DNA of 64,000 nt from Notamacropus eugenii (lineage: Eukaryota > Chordata > Mammalia > Diprotodontia > Macropodidae), in assembly GCF_028372415.1 (NCBI RefSeq), contig NC_092879.1, forward strand, positions 93,086,741-93,150,740. The letters run 5' to 3'. The notes under the pieces were generated by a model. The model did no database searches and was not told where the DNA came from. It was given only the letters and a program-made list of their open reading frames with translations. The position numbers and the translations under genes were made by a program. Numbering within the stretch: the stretch's first letter is position 1; every line of letters begins with the position of its first letter. Below are positions 1-11,622 of the stretch, piece by piece.

Positions 1-54
1 TCCAAATGACACTGGCCCCAGGATGCAACTCCAGCATTTTTCTGTCTCCCATAC

Positions 55-465
55 CTGAAACGCTCTTTTGCCTCCTGGCTTCCTTCAAGTCTCTGCTCAA
101 CTCCCATTTTCTAGAAGTTTTTCCCAGTTCTCCTTCCTTCTGAGATGACCCTCAACTGATCCCATATGTATCTCTTGTTTGTACAATGCCTCCCCCATTA
201 AAATGGGAGCTCCATGAGGGCAGGGCCTGGTTTTCCCTCACTTAATAAGGGCCTACTCTGCGCCTGGCACTGTGCTAAATGCTGCTGGATTGACTCCAAA
301 GTCTGCCTCTTCTTTGCCCTCTTGCATCATGCTTATCTGTGTACATGTTCTCCCACAGTCCCCAGGGGAATCCAACTTCCTTAAAAAAGGGATTGTCATT
401 TTCAGGGTTTAGCGCAGTGCCTGGCCTATAGCAAGAGCTTGATAAATGTCCATTGACTTGAATGG
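55..465 (+). repeat. LINE-2 3'-end fragments
   Basis: Two copies of the L2 tail pattern occur in series: 'agctccatgagggcagggcctgg' near 210, and 'gcgcagtgcctggcctatag' with 'gataaatgtccattgactt' ending near 465. L2 is an ancient, inactive mammalian LINE. The copies are heavily diverged. Confidence 0.65.
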
Positions 466-714
466 CGTCTGGCCCACTAGCCCACCACAGGCCCTCAAGG
501 TGCTGGCAGTAGAATCCCTTGAGTCAAGTCAAAGTGTTAAAATGCAAACCTACAAGAAGCCATTTTCACCCATTAACATAACAGCATCAACTAATGTGTG
601 GGATTGGGTTAGAAAGGCCTTGAATTAAGCCTTGTAAGCTACCCTAACTATGACCAAAGGCCATTTACCTCCGAGAGGCTTTTGAGAGAGCACCCAGTCC
701 AGTCTCTTCCTTTG

Positions 715-860
715 TTAGCTCAGAGCTGGAGGGGGCCTCCGAGATCATGTGGTCCAACTGCCTCCGTTTAAAAATGAGGAAATTCAAGTCAGGAAGATGA
801 TATGTCCAATCCAAGGTTCCGTAGCTACTGAGAGCTTGTGTCCAAACTGTCTCATTTAAT
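715..860. repeat. MIR-like SINE fragment
   Basis: The order 'gtccaactgcctccgtttaaaaatgaggaaatt' followed by 'atgtccaatccaagg' follows the MIR/CORE-SINE pattern, here degenerate. Confidence 0.5.
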
Positions 861-1094
861 GGTTGGACATTAAACAAAGGTGGGGGATGGTATAGAGCTA
901 GCCGAAGTTGGGGTAATGAGGCAAGAGAGACTAGAGACAAGAAGCAGCATAAGAGATGTGAAGGCAACGTGGTATGGTGGTGGGAGGGAGAAGTCCAAGG
1001 TAAGCAGGGAGTGCTAAAAATCAATTTCACCTATTTAATAAAGTTTACCCTAAACCAGAGTGGGGAGAGATGAGCCAGAGAAGCCTGGACAATA

Positions 1095-1790
1095 TGCATT
1101 TATTGTCTTTACTAAGATTCATAGCTTCATAAAATGTCAGAGTTGGAAAGAACCTCAGAAACCAGTAGGTCTGAAGCAGACCTGAATAAGCTTGTCCTCT
1201 AACGTACCTAAGGGGTCATCCGGTCTGCCATTGAAGATCTCCAGTGAGAAGGAGCCTACTCCTACCCGAGGAAGCCACTCTACTCTGGGACAGCTCAGAT
1301 GAGTAAGATTTTCTTTACTCTCTGACATGATTTACCCACTGAGCCAGTTGTACCTTCTAAGGCCAAATAAAACCCACCAAATCCCAGTTTCTGGAAGACA
1401 GTCTTGCAAATACTTGAAGACAGGTATCATGTCTCCCTAAGCCTTCTCAGCTAAAACTCAAACAGCCCAGGTCCTTCTAAGCCTTACATAGCCCAACCTT
1501 TAAATGGAATGCTAATGAGTCTTTTCCAGGTTGTCCTCCCTGATGTGCTCAAACCCATCAGATTCCTTTCTAAGCTGTGGAGGCCAGAGCTGAACAGGAC
1601 AGTCTAGATGGGGTCCGACTAGGGCAGAGAACAGAGTGATTGTCACCTCCATCATTCCAGACACTACACTTCTCTTAATGGAGTCTGAGGTGATATTAAC
1701 TTTTTTGGCTGCTAGGTCATGTTATTGACTCATACTGAGTTTGAAGGGACCCAAAGGGCCATCACATCCAACCCAAGTAAGCTGGGGAAA
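1095..1790 (-). repeat. CR1/L3-type LINE fragment
   Basis: The plus strand carries the antisense CR1/L3 landmarks in order: 'cactctactctgggacagctc', 'atacttgaagacaggtatcatg', 'gagctgaacaggacagtctagatgg', 'gactagggcagagaacagagtg' and 'ttttggctgctaggtcatg', then 'tgactcatactgagtt'. This is a reverse-transcriptase-region relic on the minus strand. No open frame survives. Confidence 0.65.
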
Positions 1791-1985
1791 GATTGTGATC
1801 AGTGAATGTCAGGATCACGAGTTTGGACTTTATCCTGTAGGCACTAGGGAGCTCCAGAAAGCTTCTGAGTAGAGAAATGAGGTGACTAGAATTGAGTACT
1901 TAGAAGATTATTCTAGCACTTTATGGAATGGAAAAAGGAGTAACTGAAGGCAGGAAGACCTGTTAAAAGAAGTGATACACCTCTC
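1790..1985 (-). repeat. Probable LINE-2 ORF2 relic
   Basis: Antisense L2 phrases such as 'ggactttatcctgtaggcac' and 'tagggagctccagaaag' are seen, followed by 'aatgaggtgac'. Strongly diverged, so the call is tentative. Confidence 0.4.
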
Positions 1986-1999
1986 CGTCTACTATCTTC

Positions 2000-2520
2000 C
2001 CTCCTCCACTGCCCAATTTAAAAATCCCCCTCACTTGACCCCACTGCCCCCTCCATACCTGCTGGATTTTTTCTAGTGTTTCTTTCAAAGGCCAAACTTC
2101 TTGTAAAAGTGTCTGTCTCCAAATGGAGACACTTGCCGTCTCCATTTCTTCATCACTCATTCATTCCTCGAATCTCACATCTCTCTACTGAAACTCATCT
2201 CTCTAAGGTCATCATTGGCAAGCCAGTCTCCAAATCCAGTGACTTTTCCTCTGCCCTCACCCTCCATGAGCTGTCTCTGCAGCAGTCAGCCACTGCTGGC
2301 CCCAAATTCCCAAGGAGGCCCTTTACCGCTTTGCTTGACTTGCGCATATCCTCCCTCCTCCATCTCCACCTGCCCCTTTTCTGACCCCTCCTACTTCCTG
2401 AACTGTAAGTCTTGGCCCTTGGCTCTCTGCCTCTTCTCTCTCAGGCACTGGGCCATTGCCAGGTTTCCAAGCTGGAAGGGACTCACTGGATTAGCCCCAT
2501 TTGATAGATAATTTTACCTT
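2000..2520 (+). repeat. Probable LINE-2 ORF2 relic (sense)
   Basis: 'ctctctaaggtcatcattggcaagccagt...aatccagtgacttttcctctgccctcacc' followed by 'gagctgtctctgcagcagt' resembles L2 reverse-transcriptase sequence (consensus meaning L-SKVTNDLL then DLSAAFD). No intact frame. Confidence 0.45.
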
Positions 2521-2529
2521 CCGGGGGCA

Positions 2530-3620
2530 CAGTGCACATCTCTACAGCATCGCTAGGATTTGTACTCGTCACACTGCACTTTGTTCTCACTTGGAGGCAA
2601 ATTCTTTCATTTAAGGCTACTTCTTCAATCCGAAAATTGTTTAAACTGATCATCTAAGATTAAAAACCAAAAAAAACAAAAACAAAAACAAAACATGATT
2701 ATATCCTTCGAAGAGAATACAAGTGAGAAAACAATGCCCAAGAGGAGATGCAAACTGAATTTCACTCCTGGGGCCCCGACCTATGATTGTATTGCCTCCA
2801 CCAAAACAGATGAGAAATTGCTTTTCAACTTGGAGTCTTAGGGGACTTCCCAGGCAGTGAGAGGTGTTACAACTTGTCCAGGGTCACACAGCCTGTTGCT
2901 TTAATATACTTCAAGGATATATGAAAGATCCATTATAAATACATAATATTTGAAGAAAAACATACAACGCAGTGCATAAAGACGTTAGGAAATATCAAGG
3001 ATAGGTTATTTCTAAGTATTTTCAACCTTAGGTCTAGAATTAAAGTGCTTTAAAGTTTTGGTTGTAAATCGATACTTTCTATCCCTCAACCCAGCCCATC
3101 GTCTGTAACAACGTAATGACCGTATCAATAGTACCACCTGCACGCTCCATCTCTGGGCTCCAATAGCTGTCTTTCTCCCGACTTTTAAGAGGGACCGCAG
3201 AGCCCCATCTTCTCTTTGGAAAGATGTCTTCTCTTTCACAATGGAAATGAGAAGATTAGGCTCTTATCATGGAGTTAACATCCAGGACCACATAAGCTTC
3301 CGTCACTGAACTTAAAAGCCAAGACGGTAGCCACTATGTAACCAAATTCAGGCTAACCTTTGGAATAAATGGTTTATAGTATGCTGTCTCCCAGGTCCAA
3401 AATATCAACCTTCCGTCAAGGAGGACTATCATATCACTGTTGTAGTGTCACTGTTCTGAGTGATGTTTTCAGTTCCTTGGGTATCCCTGGTCTACCTCAA
3501 ACCCCACAGAGGGCAGCCAAGAGCCTCCAGGAGACCCTTCTCACAACAGTGTAGAATACTGAGCCTTTTGCTCGGCAAGCCACAGAAGGGCACTAATTAA
3601 TATTTCTCCTTGGTAATTTC
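2530..3620. other. Intronic stretch without recognised features
   Basis: Part of IL13RA1 intron 2. An A-rich run (about 2665-2695) and a weak MIR-like phrase near 2870-2890 are visible. No exon or clear repeat was recognised. Confidence 0.4.
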
Positions 3621-3624
3621 CTTT

Positions 3625-5520
3625 TTTAAAAAGTTTTTTTTGGTTACATTGTAGGTTCCAAACTGTCCCTCCCTCCCTCCACACCCCACACTAGAGAAGG
3701 CCACCATTTGACACAGATACATGTACATACACATTATGTATGCATATATGTAAAACCATACTATGCATGCTTCTATTTATAAGTCCTTTCTCAGCAGGTG
3801 GATAGCATATTCCTTCCTAGGTCCTTTGTAGTTAATTTGAATATTCATAATACTCAGAGTAACTTGGTTGTTCACAGTTATTCTTTGAACAAAGCTGCTG
3901 CCACGGTCTACAACATTCTCTTGCTTCTGCTCATTTTATTCTCCGTTATTTCATGCAAGTCTTTCCAGGTTTTTCTAAAATCAACCTGCTCATCATTTCT
4001 TCCAGAACAGTAGTATTTCATCACAATCATATACCCCAACTTGTTTAGCCATTCCCCAGTTGATGGTTATTTCCTCAATTTCCAGTTCTTTACCACCACA
4101 AAGAGAACTGCTACAAATATTTTAGAACATATCGGTTCTTTTCTCTCTTTCTTGATCACCCTTAGGAAACAGAACTAATAGTGGCATTTCTGGGCCAAAG
4201 GGTATACACAGTTTTATACCTATTTGGGCATAATTCCAGATTGCTTCCAAAATGGCTGGATCAGTTCACAGTTCCACCAACAATGTATTAGTGTCCCAAC
4301 TTTTCCACATCCCCTGCAACATTGGTCATTTCCCCTTCTTTCATTTTAGCCAATCTGATAGGTGTGAAATATCTCAAAGTAGTTTTAATTTGCATTTTTC
4401 TAATCAATAGTGTTTTAGAGCATTTTTTCATTTGACTATAGATAGTTTTGGTTCCTTCTGCCTGTTCATATCCTTTGACCACTTATCAACTGGGGAATGA
4501 CTCATAGTCTTATAAATTTGACAAAATTCTACATATATTTGAGATATGAAACTGTCTATAATATTTTACCCCTCCCCCCAATTTTTTTTGCTTTCCTTCT
4601 AATCTTGGCTATAATGGTTTTAGTTGTACTAACCGTTTTTAATTTAATGTAATCAAAATTATCCACTTTACATCTCACAATGCTCTATATCTCTTGTTTA
4701 TTTATAAATTCTTCTCCTATCCGTAAGTCTGATAGGTAATACGTTCCATGCTCTTCTAATTTTCTCCTATCTCCCTCTATATCTAGGTCATATATCCATT
4801 TTGACCTTATCTTGGGAAATGGTGTAAAATATGTCTGCCAGACTCCTTTCCAGTTTTCCCAGCAACTTTTACCAAATAGTAAATTCTTATCCCAAAAGCT
4901 TAAATCTTTGTATTTGTCAACCACAAGGTTACTATAATCATTTACTACTGCGTATTGTATGTCTACGCTGATCCACCTATCTGTTTCTTAGCCAGTACCA
5001 GATACTTTTAATAATCACCACCTCATAATCCTGTTTAAGATCTGGGGACTGCAAAACCGCCTTCCCTTGCATTTTTTTTTCATTAATTCCTTTGATTCTT
5101 GACCTTTGGTTCTTTCAAATGAATTTTATTTTGTTTTCTTCAATAACATAATTTTTTGGTAATTTAATTGGGATGGTATTGAATAAGTACATTAGTTTAG
5201 GTAGAACTGTCAATTTTTCTACTGATTCTGCCCACTTGTGAACAATTAATATTTTTCCAAAGATTGAAATTTGACTTCATATAAAAAGCATTTTATAATT
5301 ATGTTCCAATAGTTCCTGGGTTTGTCTTGGCATGGATATTCTTCCAGGTATCTTATGTTATCTGCAGTTATTTTAAATGAGGTATCTCTTACCATCTCTT
5401 CTTGTAGGCTTTTGTTGGTGATATACAGAAATACTGATGCATGAGGGAGATTTGTTTTATATTCTGCTACTTTGCTAAAATTACTATTTCAGTTTTTAGT
5501 AATTTATTTTATTTGTTTTG
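3625..5520 (-). mobile_element. Old L1 fragment (3' UTR and C-terminal half of ORF2)
   Basis: The plus strand reads as antisense L1. A tail side ('ggttacattgtaggttccaaactgtccctccc', 3640) is followed by antisense ORF2 landmarks: the 'ccattccccagttgatggttat' block (4050), 'ctgggccaaagggtatacac' (4190), 'ttccaccaacaatgtatta' (4275), 'cctttgaccacttatcaactggg' (4472) and 'aatcaaaattatccactttac' (4650). Each has a counterpart in the intact L1 at 39,240-39,880. A minus-strand open piece at 4685-4924 keeps FWDKNLLFGKSCWENW, which matches ORF2 of the intact copy. 5'-truncated, with many stops. Confidence 0.85.
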
Positions 5521-5529
5521 ACTTTTAGT

Positions 5530-6480
5530 CTAAATTTAGTGAACACCCTGCCCCCCTAAAAAAAAGAACATTTCTATATAGAAAGTATGATAGGAAAAAG
5601 CTATATGGGAAACCAGGAATCTCTTATCACATACAGTTTGCTTTCTCAGTAATCTCTTAAGTTCAGAAACCTAAAGCTCTGTTCTGTAGACATTAAGGGC
5701 AACAATAGGAAACAGAAATATAATCTCTTGTGGTGGAAGGTCTAGGGCAGTGGCAGCTTAGGGAAGAGAAACTGGTTGGATCAGATAAGTTAACGTAATA
5801 GGCCAGGAATGATTCAGACCAACCTGGTGAAAACCAGGTCCCTTACCAGGTTGGCTGTTGGGTGATGAGTTTTGGGGGCACAGACCCTCAGAAAGGCTGT
5901 TTACTGAGTTACTGAAGTATTGTTATTGGCGTAAGTGGAAGCAGTATATACGTTGTCATACTCATCCTTGCAATATTGAAGTGTAATGAAAACTTCACTT
6001 AAATTCTAAGAGAGAGGTTCAAAGTTGCCCTATTGATTGTGCAAGTTAAGCCAGCTTTTCATTAGCAGCAACTGACTTTTGCTTGCATTCATTCTAACTA
6101 GTTGTGTGGCAAGAACCTATCTAGTGGGAACTGCTGATTATATTAAATGATGTGAAAGGCGTGAAATCTCTCTGAACAATTATAAAGGCACCGTGCACTT
6201 GGATGATTGCTGATGGGAATGAAAGGTGTTGAAAAGCCAAGTGCATTCCATATCTGTCCCATAAATACTTATTGTAAGCTTGTGAAACAAAAATACATGG
6301 GATTTCTCACCTGGATCTTCTGCAAATTTTGAAGATATTCCATTTTCTCAATATTTTTGTTTGAATTGTAACTTGAAGATGCCCAAAGAGAAATCCCAAA
6401 CCAATGGGAGATGGTAATTTACCCAACCTTTCGGCAGAATTCTTGATTCCGATTTTGCATTACCAATGCAATGAATAGCA
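5530..6480. other. Intron 2 sequence next to exon 2, nothing recognised
   Basis: No repeat or exon pattern was recognised. It may be old unique sequence. Confidence 0.35.
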
Positions 6481-6508
6481 AGAAAACTTACCCTTGAATG
6501 AAACGTAC

Positions 6509-6645
6509 CTTGTCCTCCCCCAAATGACTATCATACCACAGCTTACATGTTGCATTGACACCTTCAGGAGGACTCCACTGCCAATGGACTGTACAGAGGT
6601 TCTTCACGGAAATGCTGAAATTGGTCACGGGTGGGGGATGGGCTT
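6509..6645 (-). CDS. IL13RA1: IL13RA1 exon 2: start of first extracellular FnIII-like domain
   Basis: The minus strand reads from an acceptor (AG at 6647-6646) through 137 bases to a GTACGT donor (6508-6503). The translation is E-AHPPPVTNFSISVKNLCTV followed by HWQWSPPEGVNATCKLWYDS and HLGEDK. It lines up with the N-terminal FnIII-like domain of human IL-13R alpha 1 as I remember it (PPVTNLSVSVENLCTVIWTW, NPPEG, CSLWYFSHFGD). Shared marks are the PPVTN start, the NLCTV strand with its cysteine, the tryptophan-rich WxW, PPEG, and the C-LWY-SH strand. An N-glycosylation sequon (NAT) is present. Exon 1 (76 coding bases) plus exon 2 (137) make 71 whole codons, so exon 2 ends in phase 0. The following exon (human KIAPE...) was not found in 1-6508 and should lie beyond the left edge. 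Confidence 0.93.
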
Positions 6646-6835
6646 CTGTTCAAACCAAGCATAAGAAAAGTCTTCTGTTATGTTTTCCTTAGTATTATCG
6701 ATGCCTCATTGAATCTTTTCATTTGTATGTAACGTATTGAAAATATAGACCACAGCTGAGCTTGGGGCGTCAGCTTCTTCTATCTGGAGTCTACTCAGAC
6801 CTCAGTTTTCAACAGCCACATTGAGAGGCAGGGTA

Positions 6836-7115
6836 TTACAGGCAGCTAGGTGGCACCACAGTGCACACAGTGCTGAATCTGGAGTCAGGAAGAATTCAAA
6901 CCTGGCCTCACACACTTCCTAGCTGTATGACTCTGGGCAAGTCACTTAACCTCTGTCGGTCTGAGTTTCCTCAGTGGTAAGATGGAAATAATAATATCAC
7001 CAACCTTCCAGGGTTATTGTGAAGATCGAATGAAATAACTCTTTGGACAGCACTTGTACAAAGTGTACTTTGTATAGCTTGGAACAAATGAGGGGCTTAA
7101 TAAACACTTATTTCC
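6836..7115 (+). repeat. CORE-SINE (tRNA-headed, marsupial type)
   Basis: Begins 'ggcagctaggtggcaccaca', continues 'ggagtcaggaagaattcaaacctggcctca' and 'gactctgggcaagtcactt', then the CORE part 'cagggttattgtgaagatcga', and ends with 'cttaataaacacttattt'. It is close to full length and moderately diverged. Confidence 0.8.
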
Positions 7116-7539
7116 TTCTTCCTTCCCTACTATCTTAAGGCTATCTTGGTGAAACTTGAGAAGCCTTTTCCAATTTTTTTAGTAAGTCTTTCCTAATGAC
7201 CTAATAGCTTGTGCACATGTAGCTTTGGATAACCCCAGGAAATGGAGAAAGTACTTTGTGCCCCTTCCAGCATTCCAGGAAAAGGAATAGTCTGCTTCAG
7301 CCATGGGTGGCTCACTTCTCTACTCTCTAATGATATGATTTTGGTAGACCCTTCATCGAGGGAGGTATCACCCAATCTCATGGGTTTTTTTTTTCAGACT
7401 TGTGACCGTTCTGACAAGGGTTTCTACACTTTCTTTTTCATTTTTCCTCCTAACTTTTTACATCATGCATTTACATCAATTCTAACATCAAGTGCTTGCA
7501 ACTTACAACTATATTCCCTGTGCAAGAGCCACAAAGAAG

Positions 7540-8360
7540 AAATTCTAGCTGCTGTCCATGGGGAATGGAGGCCAAGCTTATGGGGGGCCAGGGAGGGGCT
7601 ACCAGGGAAGGCTTCACCAAGAAGACAGCAGCTTAGCTGAGTCTTAAGGGGAAAGCAGGATTTCCATGGGTAGAGGCTGAGTCATTGAGGTGGGTGTCCA
7701 TTTTAAGCACAGGTAACAGACAGGGATGTGAAATGGTAGAAAAGGGCAGGAGGCAGAGAGTAGTCCAGTTGGGTTGGAATGTGGAATATATGAAAGGATT
7801 TAAGAGAGGCTTGAAGGGAAGGTTGGAATCAGGTTGTGTAGGGACTTCAATGCTAGGATCAAAAGGTTATACTTTCTTCTGTAACAGGCCCTGGACAAGT
7901 TTTGAAGAGTGGAGTGACAGGATTGGGGTGGGGCATTACAAAGTGAAGGGGAGCTCCTGGACACAGGAAGGCCAGTTAGGAGGCTATTACAGGAGTCTCG
8001 ATGTCAAAGAGAGGACAGGGTCAAAGGTGATTCCAAGTGCTTGAGTCTGGGTGATTGGGAGGACGATGGTACCATCATAACGAGCTGCTAGACAGAGGGA
8101 AGATTTTTAGAGGTGATAAATTTTGGTCATGTGGAGTATGAGATGCCAAGGGGGCTACCCATGATGCTATGGCCAACAGGCAGGTAGACACTGAGGACTG
8201 GAGCTCTGAGGAAAGGTCAGGCAGAAACACAAATTCAGATGTTAACCTATTGAAGCCATTGCAACAGATAAAATATAAAAGAAGAAAAGATCTATAGAGA
8301 GAAGAATTATTGGAACAAAAACTTAGTAGAGGATGAGAAGCCAGCAAAAGAGTCATAGGA
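7540..8360 (-). repeat. LINE-2 ORF2 (reverse transcriptase) relic
   Basis: On the minus strand a piece of the frame at 8075-8404 reads LPDLSSELQSSVSTCLLAIA, which follows the L2 reverse-transcriptase downstream of the YADD motif (SPDLSPELQT-LS-CLLDIS in my memory of the consensus). The plus-strand text 'gttaggaggctattacaggagtc' (7975) is the antisense of another L2 block. No intact frame. Confidence 0.65.
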
Positions 8361-8439
8361 AAGGAACTGTCAGAGAAGCATCTCAGGGTAGGATGGAGGA
8401 TCAAATGAGAAGAATCACAGGAAGGTGGCCTTCGACACT

Positions 8440-8584
8440 ACTGAGTACAACATCATTTCAGAGAAGGAAACTGAGGCTCAGAGACTTGAAGTGACTCCCC
8501 AGGGTCACACAATTACTGAGTAAGGCTCTGAGGCAGAATTTGAACCCAGGTCTTCCTGATTCTACGTCCAATGTTCTTTCTGCT

Positions 8585-8590
<6 letters not shown>
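8440..8590 (+). repeat. MIR-like CORE-SINE fragment
   Basis: 'gaaggaaactgaggctcagag', 'cccagggtcacacaattact' and 'tttgaacccaggtcttcctg' occur in order. It runs directly into the (CA)n tract. Confidence 0.7.

Positions 8591-8638
<48 letters not shown>
8591..8638. repeat. (CA)n microsatellite
   Basis: About 24 uninterrupted CA dinucleotides at the end of a MIR-like element. Likely polymorphic in length. Confidence 0.95.
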
Positions 8639-8639
<1 letters not shown>

Positions 8640-8929
8640 CCCATGTACAGAGAATTGTGCTAGATTGGGGGTGGGAGAGATATAAAATGTAGTTAAGATA
8701 CAGTCCCCTGGCTTAATTAGGCTTACAGTATACATAGATAAATATGATACGAAATAATTCTGTACTAACACAACTGTGTAATTCACTATATTAGAGAGAG
8801 GCAAATTAACATATTTTGTGAGGTAAATTGGGGACTGAAACGGGAAGAAAAAGAAGAGCAGAGAGATGCAATCAGGAGTCAGACTGAAAGGGTCAGAAGA
8901 ATGAGCAGAGAAAACTCCTTTTGGACTAA

Positions 8930-9065
8930 AATCATAGGGATCTCAGAGGCTACCTAGGTCAGCTCCCTCATTTTACAGATGAAGAAACCGGGGGCCAGGG
9001 AGGTCAATGCGGTAGTGAGTATCAGAAGAATCTGAACGCAAGTCCTCTGACACTGTACCTGAGTA
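8930..9065 (+). repeat. MIR-like fragment
   Basis: 'cctcattttacagatgaagaaaccgg' followed by 'agggaggtcaatg' and 'gcaagtcctctgac' fits MIR. Confidence 0.6.
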
Positions 9066-9319
9066 TCTTTAAAAAACCTTGGTCTTACATACTCTTCCCC
9101 TCCCCCAAGCATCCAGATTTATAATTCCAGTCTAAGTGTTAAAAGTCAAGGTTTTACCTCTGTAAATCTGATAGAAAAATGTCTATTCTTGATATTCACT
9201 TCAGTTTTCAATGACACTGAAATCTTTCAACTTCTCTAAGGACTAAAGAATTGCAATTCGGCCCAAAAAAATGTTCTTCAGTAGCAATGATTTGTGGTCT
9301 GGATGCCTTGACTGACCTC

Positions 9320-9525
9320 AAAGGATCATAGAGAGCTAAAAGGGACATTAGCGGCTAATGAAAAGAATCCCCTCATTTTAGAGACCAGGAGCAGAAGCTC
9401 AGAGAGTAAAAGGGACTTGTTCAGGGTCACCCAGCTAACAAGTGTTGAAGGCAGGATTCAAACTCAGATCTTCCCGGTGACAGGGACCAATGCTCTTTTG
9501 ACTACATCATGTTGCCTCTCAAAGC
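9320..9525 (+). repeat. MIR-like fragment
   Basis: 'cctcattttagagaccagga', 'cagggtcacccagctaacaag', 'aggattcaaactcagatctt' and 'ctacatcatgttgcctctc' occur in MIR order. Confidence 0.7.
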
Positions 9526-9734
9526 ACTAAGAAAAACCCAAACTTCAGGTTTCAAGTTTAGAGAAGGAAAAATAATTCCTTATTTAGTCTATAATATTAC
9601 AAATGGCCAAACTATTTTTGAGATTCTGAAGAGTTTACAAAGCTTTCCTACAAAATCCCAGGTTTTAGTCTCTCCTATATGAACACTGATAGAATGGGGT
9701 GGGTTCTGGGAAGAGATAAAACCTTGGCATTATG

Positions 9735-9945
9735 TTGTCACCTTACAGAGACAGGGTGTAGTGTTTGCTGGGCTTGGAGTTCATATGAGCTGATATTTGC
9801 TGAGTGTATGACCAAATCTCTTTGAGCTTCAGTTTCCTCATCTGTAAAAAGAGGATACTCTTCTGTATACTGCTTACCTCTCAGGGCTTTTCGGAGAAAA
9901 GTGTTTTGTAAAAAGCTCTATATAAATGTGAAGAATTATTACAAC
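9735..9945 (+). repeat. CORE-SINE fragment
   Basis: 'gagcttcagtttcctcatctg' is followed by a CORE-type stretch ('cttacctctcagggcttttc') and 'tctatataaatgtgaag'. The 5' head is poorly preserved. Confidence 0.55.
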
Positions 9946-10259
9946 CTTTGATTCATTTCTCTCTATCCTTCAGTCAATAACTAAGACCTGTCCATTTTTC
10001 ATTGAAACATGTCTTGTATTTATATCTTCCTCTCCATTTATACATCTGATAAAATATTAAGTCCTTTCTATACACAAAGCATCAAGACAGTCACTAAGAG
10101 ATACAAAAATGCGTAAGACGTGGCCTCTGCTAGCAGGTTTGCAACCTATCATTGCAGGACAATTTACACATGTGAATTAATTACATATTTCTAGATGCCA
10201 GTCTTTTCCTCATCTAATTCATCCCACATAAAAAAAAATCTTCCTTAGATGTTATTTTC

Positions 10260-10560
10260 ATCCTATCACCCCCTACCTACCAAAAGCTCTTCATGGTTCC
10301 TTGCTGCCTACATCAAGTTGAATTTGTTCTTCCTACCTGCTTAACATCTTCTTTTCCCTCATGCTCTGCTCTGGTCAGATCAGTCTCCTCAAAGTGCACA
10401 CATTAGGCTCATTTCTCCCTCCCTCCCTCTTTCCTTCATCCAAAAAACACTCCCTTGCTTCCATCTTTTAGAGTCCATTCATCTTTCAAGGCCTGGTTCA
10501 AGTTCCTGTTCCTCTGTGAAGCTTTCTGTGGTTACTTCAAGCTTCATCAATTGCTTTTTA
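10260..10560 (+). repeat. LINE-2 3'-region fragment
   Basis: 'aaaagctcttcatggttccttgctgcctac' and 'caaggcctggttcaagttcc...gtgaagctttctgtggtta' follow the L2 region just upstream of its tail. Confidence 0.6.
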
Positions 10561-10627
10561 CTGGAAACTACATTATTGGCTTCTTGTCAAAAAAAAAAAA
10601 TTCCAGCAGAAAACAAAAAATACCAAG

Positions 10628-10832
10628 GCAGCTAGGCAGTGTACTTACAGAGTTCAAATCTGACCTAAAACAGTTACTAGCTGAGTGGCCCTGGGTAAGG
10701 TAGTTCACCGTGTTTGCCTCAGTTTCCTCATCTGTAAAATGGGCTGGAGAAGGCAATGGCAAACCACTTCAGCATCTTTGCCAAGAAAATCCTAAACAGG
10801 GTCAGGAAGAGCAGGACACAACTAAAAAATGA
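10628..10832 (+). repeat. tRNA-headed marsupial SINE
   Basis: 'aaggcagctaggcagtg', 'gcctcagtttcctcatctg', 'gggctggagaaggcaatgg', 'tcttgccaag'-type and 'gacacaactaaaaaatgac' blocks are present in order, typical of this SINE family. The middle of the head is shortened. Confidence 0.75.
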
Positions 10833-10869
10833 CACAAGAAAGAAGCCCCAAATAACTCAACCTATGAAC

Positions 10870-11000
10870 CACTTTGCCTGATTTTGCTGCCAGAGGCCTT
10901 CCCTACCTTCTAGCCTCAGCCCTGCCCAAGTCCCTCCACCTCCCAGTCTGGAAACCTAATCATCATTTATATCATTCTTCTGTGTTCCAAACCACCAATT
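10870..11000 (+). repeat. Weak LINE-2-like fragment
   Basis: 'agaggccttccctaccttcta' and 'catcatttatatcattcttc' weakly resemble the L2 3' region. Confidence 0.35.
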
Positions 11001-11184
11001 ACAAATCAATTTTTGGAACCCAGCAGATTTGTAAGACAAGACGATCCTCGGTCCTGGGGGGTGCTTGTGTTTAGGTGGTAGCTCTGTATAGTGAAACAAA
11101 ATCACTCAGTTAAGAAACCTGACTTGTAGCACCCACTCAGCTTCATGACTGATGGCAAGTGACTTCATCACCCTATAGGCCAAT

Positions 11185-11350
11185 GGAGAGAGCTGTGGGT
11201 CTGGTTTTTGAGTACCTGAGTTTGAATCTTAGCTGTTAGTAGGCACTGGGGCGAGTCTCTTCCCCTCTCTAGGCTTCTAGCTTCCTTCCTCGTAAAATGT
11301 GGGAGTCCGGCCTGGATATTCCCTAAAGTTCGTCTAAGACTCCAAATCAT
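11185..11350 (+). repeat. MIR-like fragment
   Basis: 'gagtttgaatcttagctgtta', 'ggcgagtctcttcccctctct', 'ctcgtaaaatgtgggagtcc' and 'tctaagactccaaatcatg' follow MIR order. The last MIR-type repeat before the CpG island. Confidence 0.6.
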
Positions 11351-11593
11351 GTGATTTTCTGAATCTTTTCTTCCCAGTTCTCGAGATTGCCAAGCGCCGA
11401 GCGTATATATAATAGTTAACCAACAGACTTCCAAGCCCGGGAGCCAATGTCCAAAAGAGAATTTCAATTGTTTTGAAAGTTGGTGATAACCGAGAGGTGC
11501 TTTTCCCTTGATTCTTAAACCGTCAGCAACGCAAAGCCCAGGCAATAGCAAAAGACCAAAGGGAAATTGTGAAAGGCTTTCATTCCCTTTCAG

Positions 11594-11622
11594 CGTCCGT
11601 CCGTCCGTCCGTCCGTCCGTCC
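11594..11622. repeat. (GTCC)n short tandem repeat in the CpG island
   Basis: A tetranucleotide CpG-containing microsatellite of about seven units just inside intron 1 of IL13RA1, about 360 bp past the exon 1 donor. Confidence 0.9.

Noticed and set aside
1-6508. Search for IL13RA1 exon 3
   Set aside because: No minus-strand segment resembled the expected residues (KIAPE..., ERICLQVGSQCS). The region is mostly repeats, so the exon must lie beyond the left edge.
8591-8638. Dinucleotide and homopolymer tracts considered as CRISPR-like or regulatory arrays
   Set aside because: They are simple microsatellites with no spacer structure, in a vertebrate genome.
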